A stretch of 64,000 bases of DNA from an uncultured bacterium. Its GTDB lineage: Bacteria > Armatimonadota > JACIXR01. Of the stretch, positions 1-8,897 are shown in pieces. The notes under the pieces were generated by a model. It searched no databases and was not told the DNA's origin. It was given only the letters and a program-made list of their open reading frames with translations. Position 1 is the first letter of the stretch. Every line of letters starts with the position of its first letter. The position numbers were made by a program, and so were the translations under genes. The stretch spans positions 34,548 to 98,547 of the forward strand of contig CALITO010000003.1 of the NCBI GenBank assembly GCA_938041455.1, read 5' to 3'.

Positions 1-1
1 G

Positions 2-730
2 GGACCGGGGGTTTGCCAAGCTGCCTTACAAAGTGGGAAGAAAGCGATAGTAGGTGGACCTGGCAACCCTCCTGTGCTGGTGGATGAAACGGCGGATATA
101 GCCAAGGCAGCGACCGATATAGTGAAGGGGGCTTCTTTTGACAACGATATCCTTTGTATAGGGGAAAAAGTGATAATAGTTGTAGATTCTGTTGCCGATG
201 CCCTTATGAGGGAGTTGAAGAGGCAAGGAGCCTATGAGGCTCGGGGAGAGGAAGCGGAACGGATAATCAATTTGGTTGTAGCGGATGGAAAAATACGAAG
301 GGAAGTAGTGGGCTTGGATGCTGGCGTTATCCTTAAGATGGCGGGTATTATGACTCGGGAGGAACCCAAGATAATTGTCATAGAACTAAGCGACACCGAC
401 CATCCCCTGTTTATGGAGGAACAACTGTTGCCCGTCTTGCCTTTCGTGAGAGTGAGAAACTTTGAAGAGGGATTGCGGTTAGTCCAGAAAGCGGAGCAGG
501 GCTTTAAGCACACTGCCATTCTCCATACTCGCAGTTTGCCCAATATTCTCCGCTTCCGCCAGGAAATGCAAACCAACTACTGCATTATCAATGGACCTTC
601 CACCGCTGCGGTGGGTGTAGATGGAGAGGGCTACCTCGCTATGACAGTGGCTTCCACAGGCGAGGGACCAACCCGCCCAAGGGATTTCTGCCGAAGGAGA
701 AGGTTTATTCTCACCGGCGGCATCCTCTAA
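2..730 (+). CDS. CoA-acylating aldehyde dehydrogenase (PduP/EutE type), 5' truncated
   Basis: The gene is open from the first bases of the window, so its N-terminal part lies upstream; 242 residues are visible. It starts in the nucleotide-binding region (GPGVCQAALQSGKKA, then GGPGNPP) and has the catalytic cysteine in NDILCIGEK, about 52 residues into the visible part. This family oxidises an aldehyde to its acyl-CoA with NAD+ and, in Pdu/Eut microcompartments, works inside the shell. The stop codon shares its last A with the ATG of the next gene (TAATG), so translation is probably coupled. The PduS- and PduT-like genes downstream support a microcompartment role. The substrate cannot be read from this sequence. 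Confidence 0.9.
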   Translation, partial: GPGVCQAALQSGKKAIVGGPGNPPVLVDETADIAKAATDIVKGASFDNDILCIGEKVIIVVDSVADALMRELKRQGAYEARGEEAERIINLVVADGKIRREVVGLDAGVILKMAGIMTREEPKIIVIELSDTDHPLFMEEQLLPVLPFVRVRNFEEGLRLVQKAEQGFKHTAILHTRSLPNILRFRQEMQTNYCIINGPSTAAVGVDGEGYLAMTVASTGEGPTRPRDFCRRRRFILTGGIL

Positions 731-2043
731 TGGAGATAGTGGAGAAAGTCCGAGAGGCGGGTATAGTCGGCGCCGGCGGCGCCGGTTTCCCCACCCATAT
801 AAAACTGTCTTCCCAAGCGGAGGTCTTGATCGTAAATGGAGCGGAATGTGAACCACTCCTTAGAGTGGATCAGCAAATCATTCCTCACGAAAAAGTAGCC
901 TTCCTTAGAGGCTTAGAGGCAGCGAGAAGAGCAGTTAACGCAAAAAGGGTTGTAGTGGCCCTTAAGCAGAAATACAAACTATCTATAGATTCGCTTAAGG
1001 GTGGTGGACCCTATGAATTGTTCCTTCTCGGTGATTTCTATCCCGCAGGCGATGAACAAATCCTTGTGTATGATGTTACGGGAAGGATAGTTCCGGAAGG
1101 TGGTATTCCTCTAAATGTGGGGTGCGTGGTGCTCAATGTGGAGACCATCATCAATATAGGTAAAGCCATTGATGGTCAACCAGTTGTGGATAAATATGTC
1201 ACAGTTAGTGGAGCAGTCAATAAGCCGGGAACTTTCAAGCTCCCCGTTGGAACGGCTGTAAGGGATGCTTTAAAGTTGGCTGGTGAAGTTAGTGTTGAAG
1301 ATTTCTTCTTGATAGATGGTGGTCCTAACACAGGGAAGATAATCCCCTCCTTGGATTTTCCTATATTGAAAACTACGAAGGGTATATTGGTTTTCCCAAA
1401 AAGCCATCCTCTATGGGGGAAATTTGCTCCCGATTTAAAAGTTGTTCTAAGGCGTGCTGCATCCACTTGCTGTAATTGCCGTGAATGCACCGAGCTATGT
1501 CCTCGCTATTTGCTCGGACATTCAATGGAGCCCCATCATATTATGAAGGTTCTTTCATGGCGCCTGGCCGAGGAAGATAAACTAACCGAGGCTTATCTCT
1601 GTAGCGATTGTGGACTTTGTGAGAATTACGCCTGTCCTATGGGGCTTTCTCCCCGTAGAATAGCCCAAGCCTTAAAGCAGAAACTGATAGAACATAAAAT
1701 TCCCAATCCCCACAGGAACCAGCCTTCAAATACCCGTGCACTTTTCTCCGCCAAGAGGGTACCGACGAGCAGGCTAATATCTCGCTTAGGACTTTCCCGA
1801 TACGATGTTCCCGCTCCCCTTAAGGAAGTGGACTTTCAACCTGACGAGGTTATTTTGCCCCTCCGGCAGCATACCGGAGTTCCTGCAAAGCCCTTGGTGA
1901 GGATCGGTGATAAGGTGAGAAGGGGGGATGTAATAGGGGAGATTCCCGAGGGAGCGCTTGGGGCGAGGCTTCATGCCTCTATTGATGGAGTTGTCACCTC
2001 GATAACTGCTGAGGAGATAAGGATAACGAGAGAACAAGGATGA
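730..2043 (+). CDS. PduS/RnfC-like flavin and iron-sulfur electron transfer protein
   Basis: The protein has 437 residues, close to PduS length. The N-terminus carries the RnfC/PduS flavin/nucleotide-binding stretch GIVGAGGAGFPTH. An SLBB-like middle part follows, then two ferredoxin-type cysteine clusters at about residues 247-259 (CCNCRECTELCP) and 291-303 (CSDCGLCENYACP), and a C-terminal barrel-sandwich region. PduS of the propanediol compartment reduces cobalamin. Related proteins in other shells are general electron carriers, so the partner here is uncertain. It is translationally coupled on both sides: TAATG with the dehydrogenase and ATGA with the radical SAM gene. No cobalamin-related gene is visible in the window. 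Confidence 0.88.
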   Translation: MEIVEKVREAGIVGAGGAGFPTHIKLSSQAEVLIVNGAECEPLLRVDQQIIPHEKVAFLRGLEAARRAVNAKRVVVALKQKYKLSIDSLKGGGPYELFLLGDFYPAGDEQILVYDVTGRIVPEGGIPLNVGCVVLNVETIINIGKAIDGQPVVDKYVTVSGAVNKPGTFKLPVGTAVRDALKLAGEVSVEDFFLIDGGPNTGKIIPSLDFPILKTTKGILVFPKSHPLWGKFAPDLKVVLRRAASTCCNCRECTELCPRYLLGHSMEPHHIMKVLSWRLAEEDKLTEAYLCSDCGLCENYACPMGLSPRRIAQALKQKLIEHKIPNPHRNQPSNTRALFSAKRVPTSRLISRLGLSRYDVPAPLKEVDFQPDEVILPLRQHTGVPAKPLVRIGDKVRRGDVIGEIPEGALGARLHASIDGVVTSITAEEIRITREQG

Positions 2044-3053
2044 TAGTATTACACCCTGCTTCACTGTGGGAGAAGAAAAAGGGAAATGTTGTTAAGTGTG
2101 GACTTTGCGAAAGGCGGTGCTCCATAGAGGAGGGAAGAAGAGGATTTTGCGGTATGCGGGTAAATCAGGGTGGGTTGCTATACACTCTCTCCTATGGGAA
2201 CCTAAGCGCTCTGGAGTCTCGGCCCATAGAGATAAAGCCCTTCTATCATTTCTATCCTGGCTCAACTGCGCTGACTTTGTCCACCTATTCTTGCAATTTC
2301 CCTTGCCCCTGGTGCCAGAACTGGCATATTTCAAAGCGAGTAGAAGAAGAGGGAAGGTTTATCTCTCCTGAGGAGATTATAAGGACAGCTATGGCAAGGG
2401 ATGATGGGGTTTGTGTCTCCTTTACTGAGCCCACTCTTCTTTATGAATACTGCTTGGAGCTTTTTCCCCTCGCGAAGAAAACCGGGCTTTATACCTGTAT
2501 GGTTTCAAATGGTTATATGACCGAGGAAGCGTTGCGGGGTCTAAAGGAAGCGGGTTTGGATGCGATAAAAATAGACATAAAGGGTACACCCCAAGGTTAC
2601 GAAAAATTTCTAAAGGCGGATGGGATGATCCCTTGGCGAAACGCAAGGATCGCTCGAGAAACAGGCATGCATTTGGAAATTGTTTCCTTGATGGTTACTA
2701 ATGTTAACGATGATGAGGAAGCGGTAAGTTGGGTTATAGACCAACATATAGAGAACGCGGGGGTTGATGTCCCTTTGCACTTCACTCGTTATTTCCCCGC
2801 CTATCGCTTTCACGCCTCTCCTACAGAGATAGAAAAAATGGAATGGGCTTATAATGAAGCGAGAAAAAAGGGGATCAGATATGTTTATCTCGGTAATGTT
2901 CCCGGGCACCGCTACGAGAACACCTATTGTCCAAGTTGTGGTGCTGTTCTCATAACACGCTACTCTTTTCAGGTTTTGTCCATAAATATTCGTGAGGGTC
3001 GTTGCCCAAACTGTGGAGAGCACATTCCAGTAATTATGAAGGGAGGAGGATAG
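2040..3053 (+). CDS. AmrS-like radical SAM enzyme (AmmeMemoRadiSam family) in a microcompartment operon
   Basis: The 337-residue protein has three parts: an N-terminal CGLCERRCSIEEG...GFCG region, a radical SAM core with CX3CX2C in TYSCNFPCPWCQNW (about residues 83-93), and a C-terminal zinc-ribbon-like part with CPSCG and CPNCG. This is the layout of the AmmeMemoRadiSam radical SAM family. The usual partners (AMMECR1, Memo) are not in the window. The ATG overlaps the PduS-like stop (ATGA), and the PduT-like shell gene begins 2 bases after the stop, so it sits within the shell operon. Pyruvate formate-lyase activating enzymes share the CX3CX2C motif, but the N- and C-terminal cysteine regions favour AmrS. 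The substrate is unknown. Confidence 0.8.
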   Translation: MIVLHPASLWEKKKGNVVKCGLCERRCSIEEGRRGFCGMRVNQGGLLYTLSYGNLSALESRPIEIKPFYHFYPGSTALTLSTYSCNFPCPWCQNWHISKRVEEEGRFISPEEIIRTAMARDDGVCVSFTEPTLLYEYCLELFPLAKKTGLYTCMVSNGYMTEEALRGLKEAGLDAIKIDIKGTPQGYEKFLKADGMIPWRNARIARETGMHLEIVSLMVTNVNDDEEAVSWVIDQHIENAGVDVPLHFTRYFPAYRFHASPTEIEKMEWAYNEARKKGIRYVYLGNVPGHRYENTYCPSCGAVLITRYSFQVLSINIREGRCPNCGEHIPVIMKGGG

Positions 3054-3055
3054 AG

Positions 3056-3607
3056 ATGGTGCAGAATGCCTTAGGTGTAGTAGAATTCGTGTCTATAGCG
3101 AGGGGTGTGGAGGCTTTGGATATTATGTTGAAAGCAGCAGAGGTAACACTTTATATTGCCACGCCGCTTTGCCCGGGTAAATTCACTGTAGTGATCGGAG
3201 GCGAGGTGGCGGAAGTGGAGACATCGCTGAATTCTGCCGTAGCCTTCGGAGAGGATAATGTAATAGATAAAATGGTGATAGCCAATTTACATCCCTCCGT
3301 TTTCCCCGCCTTAAACGCAGCTGCGGAATTTGAAATCAGGGAAGCGATAGGGATAATAGAGACCTGGTCCATCTCCTCCGCTATTTTGGCGGCGGATGCG
3401 GCTGCCAAGGCCGCTAACATCCAGCTAATGGAGGTAAGAGTCGCGAGAGGATTGGGCGGAAAGGCTTTCGTCACTTTGACGGGAAATGTATCTGCGGTGA
3501 CCTCGGCGGTGGAGGCAGGGGCAGCTATAGCTGCGAGGGAAGGTATTTTAGTGGGCACATCCGTGATCGCTTCTCCCCATCCAGATGTGTGGGAGGCATT
3601 GAAATAG
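3056..3607 (+). CDS. Tandem BMC-domain shell protein, PduT-like with Fe-S cysteine
   Basis: Two BMC domains are joined in 183 residues, the size of a trimer-forming BMC-T protein. The first begins GVVEFVSIARGVEALDIML and the second GIIETWSISSAILAADAAAK. Cys39, in PLCPGKF, matches by position and context the PduT cysteine (Cys38) whose three copies hold a [4Fe-4S] cluster in the trimer pore. The ATG at 3056, 2 bases after the upstream stop and preceded by GGAGGATAGAG, gives the normal BMC N-terminus; an upstream start at 3002 would add non-family residues. With the PduS-like protein it suggests electron flow across the shell. Confidence 0.92.
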   Translation: MVQNALGVVEFVSIARGVEALDIMLKAAEVTLYIATPLCPGKFTVVIGGEVAEVETSLNSAVAFGEDNVIDKMVIANLHPSVFPALNAAAEFEIREAIGIIETWSISSAILAADAAAKAANIQLMEVRVARGLGGKAFVTLTGNVSAVTSAVEAGAAIAAREGILVGTSVIASPHPDVWEALK

Positions 3608-3928
3608 GTGGTTATTGAGGATGTCTATGCAAAGCTACTGGATATAATAAGGGATTTAGGAGGGGAAGCCACGACATACGATATCATTACCGAATTTAAG
3701 AGGAGATATGGTAAAGAGTTTGGCGACTTGGTTGAACGTTATGGGTGTGAGGGTGGAAGGGGAAGCGGGCGAAGGTATACTCCATATGTTTATTTAGGAA
3801 AGCAAATAAGTAACCTCGCCCGCAAAGGATGGATAATTAGCCTCGGTTGGAGGAAGGCAGATGAGGATGAATGGTCCACCCCACAGGTGAGAAGATGGAG
3901 AGTGCACCCGCGCCTTCTATCATTGTAA
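3608..3928 (+). CDS. Small basic hypothetical protein at the end of the shell operon
   Basis: The GTG start follows the shell-gene stop directly, and GGGAGG lies 12 bases upstream inside that gene. The 106 residues are charged. The N-terminal 30 residues (DVYAKLLDIIRDLGGEATTYDIITEF) look like the first helices of a winged-helix fold, and the C-terminal half is rich in Arg and Trp (ARKGWIISLGWRKAD). I do not recognise a family. It could be a DNA-binding regulator or an accessory factor of the compartment; only its position supports a link. Confidence 0.6.
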   Translation: MVIEDVYAKLLDIIRDLGGEATTYDIITEFKRRYGKEFGDLVERYGCEGGRGSGRRYTPYVYLGKQISNLARKGWIISLGWRKADEDEWSTPQVRRWRVHPRLLSL

Positions 3929-3951
3929 CTTTGGTCGTTTGGGGCTTTAGC

Positions 3952-4581
3952 TTAGCGGATTAGCCAGACCGTTCCATTAGCGAAGAAGTAAGTTCCGAGA
4001 AATATAAGAAAGATACCGCCTCCTTGGGTGATAAGAAAACTATACTTCTCTAGTTGCTTCCTCCCTCCAACTGTGAGGGCACCCACAAAGAGATACCAAG
4101 CAAGGTCGGCGAGTATATGTCCGATAAAGAAGACGCCTATACCGATAGCCCCTCTTCTAAGTGCTATAAGCATTAAGTTTAGCCCTATGGCGACCCACCA
4201 GAGGAACCAATAGGGATTCGAGACCGTGGCTATAGCCCCCAAAACGAAGGAATGTCCCTGCTTCTCGGCGTTGTCATCTGCTGTTTCCTCACTCCGCCAC
4301 ATCCCGTAGCCCATATAAGCAAGGCATAACCCACCCACCACTCCTACCAGAGCAATGAGCAAGTGGTTATCCTTGATTGCATTAGCGGCAAAGAAAAGGA
4401 CCAGCAGCATAAAAAGCTCCAGAACCCCGTGTGCACTTACAATGTAAAAGGGTGTCCTCATGCCTTCTTTTAAAGATTTGGCAATTGTTACAACTAAGAG
4501 GGGACCAGGGCTCGCAGCGCCTATGAAAGCAACAGCGAAGGAGAGAAAGAAAACTGTGTAGAGAGCGGGGATCTCTGTCAT
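3952..4581 (-). CDS. LysE/RhtB-family amino-acid exporter
   Basis: The 209-residue protein has about six hydrophobic segments. Its N-terminus, FIGAASPGPLLVVTIAKSLKEG, carries the LysE/RhtB signature. Members export amino acids or small metabolites across the inner membrane using the proton motive force. The ATG overlaps the stop of the phosphoesterase gene (ATGA), so it is the last gene of a dnaE-phosphoesterase-exporter unit. Convergent with the gene ending at 3928, leaving 23 bases and no evident terminator. The substrate cannot be assigned. Confidence 0.85.
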   Translation of the reverse strand: MTEIPALYTVFFLSFAVAFIGAASPGPLLVVTIAKSLKEGMRTPFYIVSAHGVLELFMLLVLFFAANAIKDNHLLIALVGVVGGLCLAYMGYGMWRSEETADDNAEKQGHSFVLGAIATVSNPYWFLWWVAIGLNLMLIALRRGAIGIGVFFIGHILADLAWYLFVGALTVGGRKQLEKYSFLITQGGGIFLIFLGTYFFANGTVWLIR

Positions 4582-5363
4582 AGTGCTGGGAATACCCTTT
4601 CTCTTTTAACGGATAAAGCCTTTCCAGTTTCAGGGTCTATTTCTAAGAAGACAGCACATACTATCGCCGGTCCATCCGCTACCTCAAACTTAACGGGGGT
4701 ATTTAAAAGGAATCTATGCAGCACCTGTTCCTTCTTGACGCCGATTATAGAATCAATTGGACCAGTCATCCCTACATCTGTTATGTAAGCGGTGCCTTTA
4801 GGAAGGATCCGCTCATCAGCCGTCTGGATGTGGGTATGAGTTCCTACAACCGCTGTGACCATTCCATCTAAAAAGTTAGCAAGAGCTTCCTTTTCCGAAG
4901 TAGCCTCAGCGTGAAAATCCACTATGATTATGGGCGTTTCTTTTCTTATCTCTTCCACTATCTTTTTCCCTATCTCAAAGGGGGAGTCAATTGGTTCCAT
5001 AAATATCCTGCCCATAAGATTTACTACTCCTATTTTATGTCCCCTTTTGGTGGGGAAGATATTGTATCCTTTGCCAGGCACGCCCGGTGGATAATTGGCG
5101 GGACGAAGGATGCGGGGGTCATTCGCTATTACCTCTATTCCCTCTTTCCTACTCCAGGCGTGATTGCCAAGTGTTAAGCAGTGTATTCCTAAGGAGAAAA
5201 GCTCCTCCGCCACCTTGGAGGTTAAGCCGAATCCCCCCGCGGCGTTCTCCGCGTTCACGATGAGGAAATCGCAATCCCCCAAGGTAGGTAGGAAAAGATA
5301 AAGGGCTCTTCTACCACTTCTCCCTACTACCTCACCCATATGGATAACATTTATTGAAGCCAT
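4578..5363 (-). CDS. YmdB-family metallophosphoesterase (TIGR00282 type)
   Basis: The 261 residues align throughout with the YmdB family of calcineurin-like phosphodiesterases. Visible motifs are NAENAAGGFG (E39, N40), TLGNHAW (N67, H68), RPANYPPG, DFHAEATSEK and GTHTHIQTAD. YmdB of Bacillus hydrolyses 2',3'-cAMP and affects RNA turnover and biofilm. Two changes are notable. The first motif reads GEVVGRSGR where the family has GDVVG, so a metal-binding Asp is Glu (E11). The NHAWD motif reads NHAWS. The gene overlaps the dnaE stop by 13 bases. Activity is therefore likely but not certain. Confidence 0.88.
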   Translation of the reverse strand: MASINVIHMGEVVGRSGRRALYLFLPTLGDCDFLIVNAENAAGGFGLTSKVAEELFSLGIHCLTLGNHAWSRKEGIEVIANDPRILRPANYPPGVPGKGYNIFPTKRGHKIGVVNLMGRIFMEPIDSPFEIGKKIVEEIRKETPIIIVDFHAEATSEKEALANFLDGMVTAVVGTHTHIQTADERILPKGTAYITDVGMTGPIDSIIGVKKEQVLHRFLLNTPVKFEVADGPAIVCAVFLEIDPETGKALSVKRERVFPAL

Positions 5364-8300
5364 ACTGCGTCCTTTCCCAAGATATAGGATACATCGTCCA
5401 TAAACCTAGGGGTGGGTTTAACCTTGAGATTCTCTCCCAGGGAGAAAAGCGTCTCGCCTTCCCCGCTCACCAAGTGCAAAACGACCTTTACACTACCCTT
5501 GTGATACTGGAGGAGTTCTTTCAATCTTTTAAGGGTCTCCTCCTTGTTGTGTTCTTTAGCAACCCTTATATGCACGGTAGAAATTTTGGAAACCATGAGG
5601 GGTTCTCCCTGAGGAGAAAGCGGGACGATCTCCTCGGCTATCACCTCTTTCTCTTCTTCTTCCCCCCGAATAGATTTACGGACTCTCCCCTTTACTACAA
5701 GGATAGCATCTCTGTGCAAGAAGCGAGCAAATTCACTATAGAGGGAAGGAAAAACCACGACTTTGAAATTGCCTTGTGTATCTTCCAGGGTAAGGGTAGC
5801 CATTCTCTCGTTGGTTTTCTGAGTGAGGAAATGTTTTACCTTGGTTACGATGCCACTCATGCATACCCTCTCGTCTTCTTTTACTTCCTCTATTTTATTA
5901 GAAGGTAGGGGATGGTATTTGGCTAAAACATCTGCTATCCGAGATAGAGGGTGGTCGCTGAGGTAAACCCCTATTAGTTCTTTCTCTATAGCCAGGAGCT
6001 TTTCCCGAGGATATTCTTGAGGAGGGGGCAACTGTATGCTCAAGGGGGCTATTTCTTTCTCCTCAAAAAGCATACTTTGCTCCCTTTTTTCCTCGGCTTG
6101 TAAGGCGTTTAAGATATTTGGCAACCCCTCGATAAGCTGTTGGCGTTTATATCCCAAGCTATCAAAGGCACCTGCTTTTATAAGTGCCTCAAGCACTGGA
6201 CGAGAAAGCTTACCTTGTCCCATCCGCATGCAGAAATCCTCTAGGGAGCGAAATTCTCCTCTTACTTCTCTCTCCTTCACTATCTCAGCTACCTGACCTT
6301 TAGCCACCCCTTTTATCGCGGTCAGGGGGAACCTCACACTATTCCCTTCAACGGAGAAATGGAGCTCGCTCCTATTTATATCTGGGGGCAAAAGTTGTAT
6401 ATTCATAGCCCGGCACTCCTCGGCGAGAGAGGAAAGCTTGTCCTTATTTTCCATATGGCTTGTGAGGAGGGATGCCATATACTCGAGGGGATAGTGTGCT
6501 TTCAGGTAAGCGGTTTGATAAGCGAGGAGGGAGTAGACAGCGGAATGGGATTTGTTAAAAGCGTAGGAAGCAAAGTTAGCCATTTGGTTATATATCTCCT
6601 CTGCTATTTCTTTTTTAATCCCCCTTTTCTCTGCTCCTTCCAGGAAAAGGGATTTCATTTGTTCCATAACATCTGCTCGTTTCTTACTCATCGCTCGCAT
6701 AAGAATTTCCGCTTGCCCCATAGAGAAGCCCGCCAGGCGTGCCGCTATCTGCATAACCTGTTCCTGAAACACGAGCACGCCTCTTGTTTCCTTCAGGACC
6801 TCCTCCAGAGGGGGGCAAAGATAGTGGGGAGCTTCCTTCTTGTTTTTGATAAATTCGGCGACCATTCCTGCCCTTATCGGACCCGGGCGATAGAGAGCGA
6901 CGAGGGTGATCAGGTCTTCATATTTGGAAGGTTTTGCTTCCTGTAAGAGGTTTCGCATTCCCCCGCTTTCCAATTGGAAGACTCCTACTGTATTTCCCTG
7001 GGAAAGTAAGGAGTAGGTTTTCTTGTCATTAGGAGGGATATTTGATAGCTCTATTCTTTGCCCTCTCCTCTTCGCTACATTCTCTAAGCAATTTTCTATA
7101 ACTGTAAGGGTTCGCAAGCCCAAAAGATCCATTTTTAGAAGACCCACTTTCTCCAAGGCATCCTTATCGAACTGAGTTGTCAAGCCCATTCCTTCGGTTG
7201 AACGCTGGAGAGGAACAAGTTCTTCCAAAGGCTCCGGAGCAATAACTACACCTGCTGCGTGAGTGCTGGCGTGGCGTGCCAAGCCTTCTAAAGCCTGAGC
7301 GGTATCCAACAGTTGTCTTATTTGGGGGTCGTTCTCATATAGACCCCTCAATTCTTCTTGCCGTGATACCGCTTCCATTATAGATACTCCAGGAGATATG
7401 AGTTTTGCTACCCTATCAACAGTGGAGAGGGGAATGTCTAAGGCTCTTCCCGCATCCCTCACCGCAGCACGGGAAGCCATCGTCCCGAATGTGATTATTT
7501 GAGCTACTTTCTCCTTACCATACTTTTTTATAACATATTGGATGACTTCATCACGTCGCACATCGCAGAAGTCTAAATCTATATCCGGCATGCTCACTCT
7601 TTCGGGATTGAGAAACCTCTCAAATAGCAGGCCATATCGTAGGGGATCTAACTGGGTTATTCCTAATACATAGGATACTATGCTACCCGCCGCTGAGCCT
7701 CTTCCTGGACCAACTGGGATACCTCTTTCCCTAGCTGCCTTTACTATATCCCACACAACGAGGAAATAACCCGAGTAACCCTTCTCCTTGATGACGGAGA
7801 GTTCGTATTTGAGACGCTCTTCCGCTTCCTTGTTTCCTTTGGGGTAGCGTTTGGTAAAGTTATCCCAGCATACCTTCTCCAAGTAGGAATCCAAAGTGTA
7901 GCTCTCGGGCACCTGAAAGTGGGGTAGGTGCGGGGTACCTAATTCCAATTCTAAATTGCAGCGTGCTGCTATCTCCAGTGTATTATCCAAGGCTTGGGGA
8001 ACATCGGAGAAAAGGGAACGCATCTCCTGGGGAGACTTGAAATAAAATTCAGGAGTGCCAAAACCCACCTTCTTGGGTTTGTTTACCGAACTTCCGGTCC
8101 CTATACAAATGAGAACATTGTGGGTTTGTGCCTCCTTCTTATGGAGATAATGCACATCGTTAGTTACTACACAGGGAATGGAGAGCTTTTTGCCTATCTC
8201 TATAAGGGTTTCCCGCGTTTTCTTCTCCTCTGGTAAGCCGTGGTCCTGTAGTTCTAAATAGAAGTTCCTCTCCCCGAAAATTTCCTTATACTCTAACGCT

Positions 8301-8770
8301 GCTCTTTCTGCTTCATCTATATTATCCTCCAGTATCTTCCGTGAAACTTCCCCCACCAGGCAACTTGAAAGTGCTATAAGTCCTTCACTGTATTTAGCCA
8401 AGAGTTCTTTATCAACCCTTGGTTTATAATAGAATCCCTCTGTATTAGCGAAGGTAACAAGCTTAAGAAGGTTTTTGTAACCCTTCTCGTTCTTCACTAA
8501 CAAAAGGAGGTGATAGGGAGAACTATCCCTTTGTCCCTCTTTATCAGTGGCTTTGTGAGGGGCTACATACATCTCACAACCGATGATGGGTTTAATACCC
8601 ACTTCTCTGCATTTCAAGTAAAAGGGAATTATGCCGTAGAGAACGCCGTGGTCAGTGAGGGACACTGCAGGCATTCCTAAATGGGCGGCATATTCCACCA
8701 CTTCTTCAATCCTGCACATACCGTCCAAAAGGCTGTATTCAGAATGAAGATGAAGGTGCACAAATGACAT
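5351..8770 (-). CDS. dnaE: DNA polymerase III alpha subunit
   Basis: The 1139-residue replicative polymerase has the full DnaE layout. An N-terminal PHP domain starts FVHLHLHSEYSLLDG; the palm follows with PGRGSAAGS and the catalytic SMPDIDLDFCD; then the fingers region, a helix-hairpin-helix tract and an OB-fold (VCMSGIVTKVKHF) near the C-terminus. It copies the chromosome together with the clamp and clamp loader. The ATG at 8770 gives the standard N-terminus, but the nearest AGGAGG (8789-8794) is 18 bases away, an unusually long spacing. A promoter lies at 8816-8844. The gene leads a three-gene unit. Confidence 0.97.
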   Translation of the reverse strand: MSFVHLHLHSEYSLLDGMCRIEEVVEYAAHLGMPAVSLTDHGVLYGIIPFYLKCREVGIKPIIGCEMYVAPHKATDKEGQRDSSPYHLLLLVKNEKGYKNLLKLVTFANTEGFYYKPRVDKELLAKYSEGLIALSSCLVGEVSRKILEDNIDEAERAALEYKEIFGERNFYLELQDHGLPEEKKTRETLIEIGKKLSIPCVVTNDVHYLHKKEAQTHNVLICIGTGSSVNKPKKVGFGTPEFYFKSPQEMRSLFSDVPQALDNTLEIAARCNLELELGTPHLPHFQVPESYTLDSYLEKVCWDNFTKRYPKGNKEAEERLKYELSVIKEKGYSGYFLVVWDIVKAARERGIPVGPGRGSAAGSIVSYVLGITQLDPLRYGLLFERFLNPERVSMPDIDLDFCDVRRDEVIQYVIKKYGKEKVAQIITFGTMASRAAVRDAGRALDIPLSTVDRVAKLISPGVSIMEAVSRQEELRGLYENDPQIRQLLDTAQALEGLARHASTHAAGVVIAPEPLEELVPLQRSTEGMGLTTQFDKDALEKVGLLKMDLLGLRTLTVIENCLENVAKRRGQRIELSNIPPNDKKTYSLLSQGNTVGVFQLESGGMRNLLQEAKPSKYEDLITLVALYRPGPIRAGMVAEFIKNKKEAPHYLCPPLEEVLKETRGVLVFQEQVMQIAARLAGFSMGQAEILMRAMSKKRADVMEQMKSLFLEGAEKRGIKKEIAEEIYNQMANFASYAFNKSHSAVYSLLAYQTAYLKAHYPLEYMASLLTSHMENKDKLSSLAEECRAMNIQLLPPDINRSELHFSVEGNSVRFPLTAIKGVAKGQVAEIVKEREVRGEFRSLEDFCMRMGQGKLSRPVLEALIKAGAFDSLGYKRQQLIEGLPNILNALQAEEKREQSMLFEEKEIAPLSIQLPPPQEYPREKLLAIEKELIGVYLSDHPLSRIADVLAKYHPLPSNKIEEVKEDERVCMSGIVTKVKHFLTQKTNERMATLTLEDTQGNFKVVVFPSLYSEFARFLHRDAILVVKGRVRKSIRGEEEEKEVIAEEIVPLSPQGEPLMVSKISTVHIRVAKEHNKEETLKRLKELLQYHKGSVKVVLHLVSGEGETLFSLGENLKVKPTPRFMDDVSYILGKDAVWLQ

Positions 8771-8815
8771 ATTTTAACTTCTTTATGTCCTCCTCATTGT
8801 GGGGATTTTAAAGCA

Positions 8816-8844
8816 ATTATATTTTGAGGGAAGGGGGAAAGCAA
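8816..8844 (-). promoter_or_regulatory. Promoter of dnaE
   Basis: Reading on the minus strand, TTGCTT (8844-8839), 17 bases, then TATAAT (8821-8816). It would start transcription near 8809 and give a leader of about 40 bases carrying AGGAGG at 8794-8789. Confidence 0.6.
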
Positions 8845-8858
8845 CTGCAATTAGGGAG

Positions 8859-8886
8859 TTGCCGATTTGAATTTCTCTGCTAAAAT
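8859..8886 (+). promoter_or_regulatory. Promoter of the EIIB gene, apparently leaderless
   Basis: TTGCCG (8859-8864), 16 bases, TAAAAT (8881-8886), followed by 11 bases to the ATG at 8898. The expected start point leaves about 5 bases of leader, and no Shine-Dalgarno sequence is present in the gap (ATTCAATTCAA). Confidence 0.55.
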
Positions 8887-8897
8887 ATTCAATTCAA

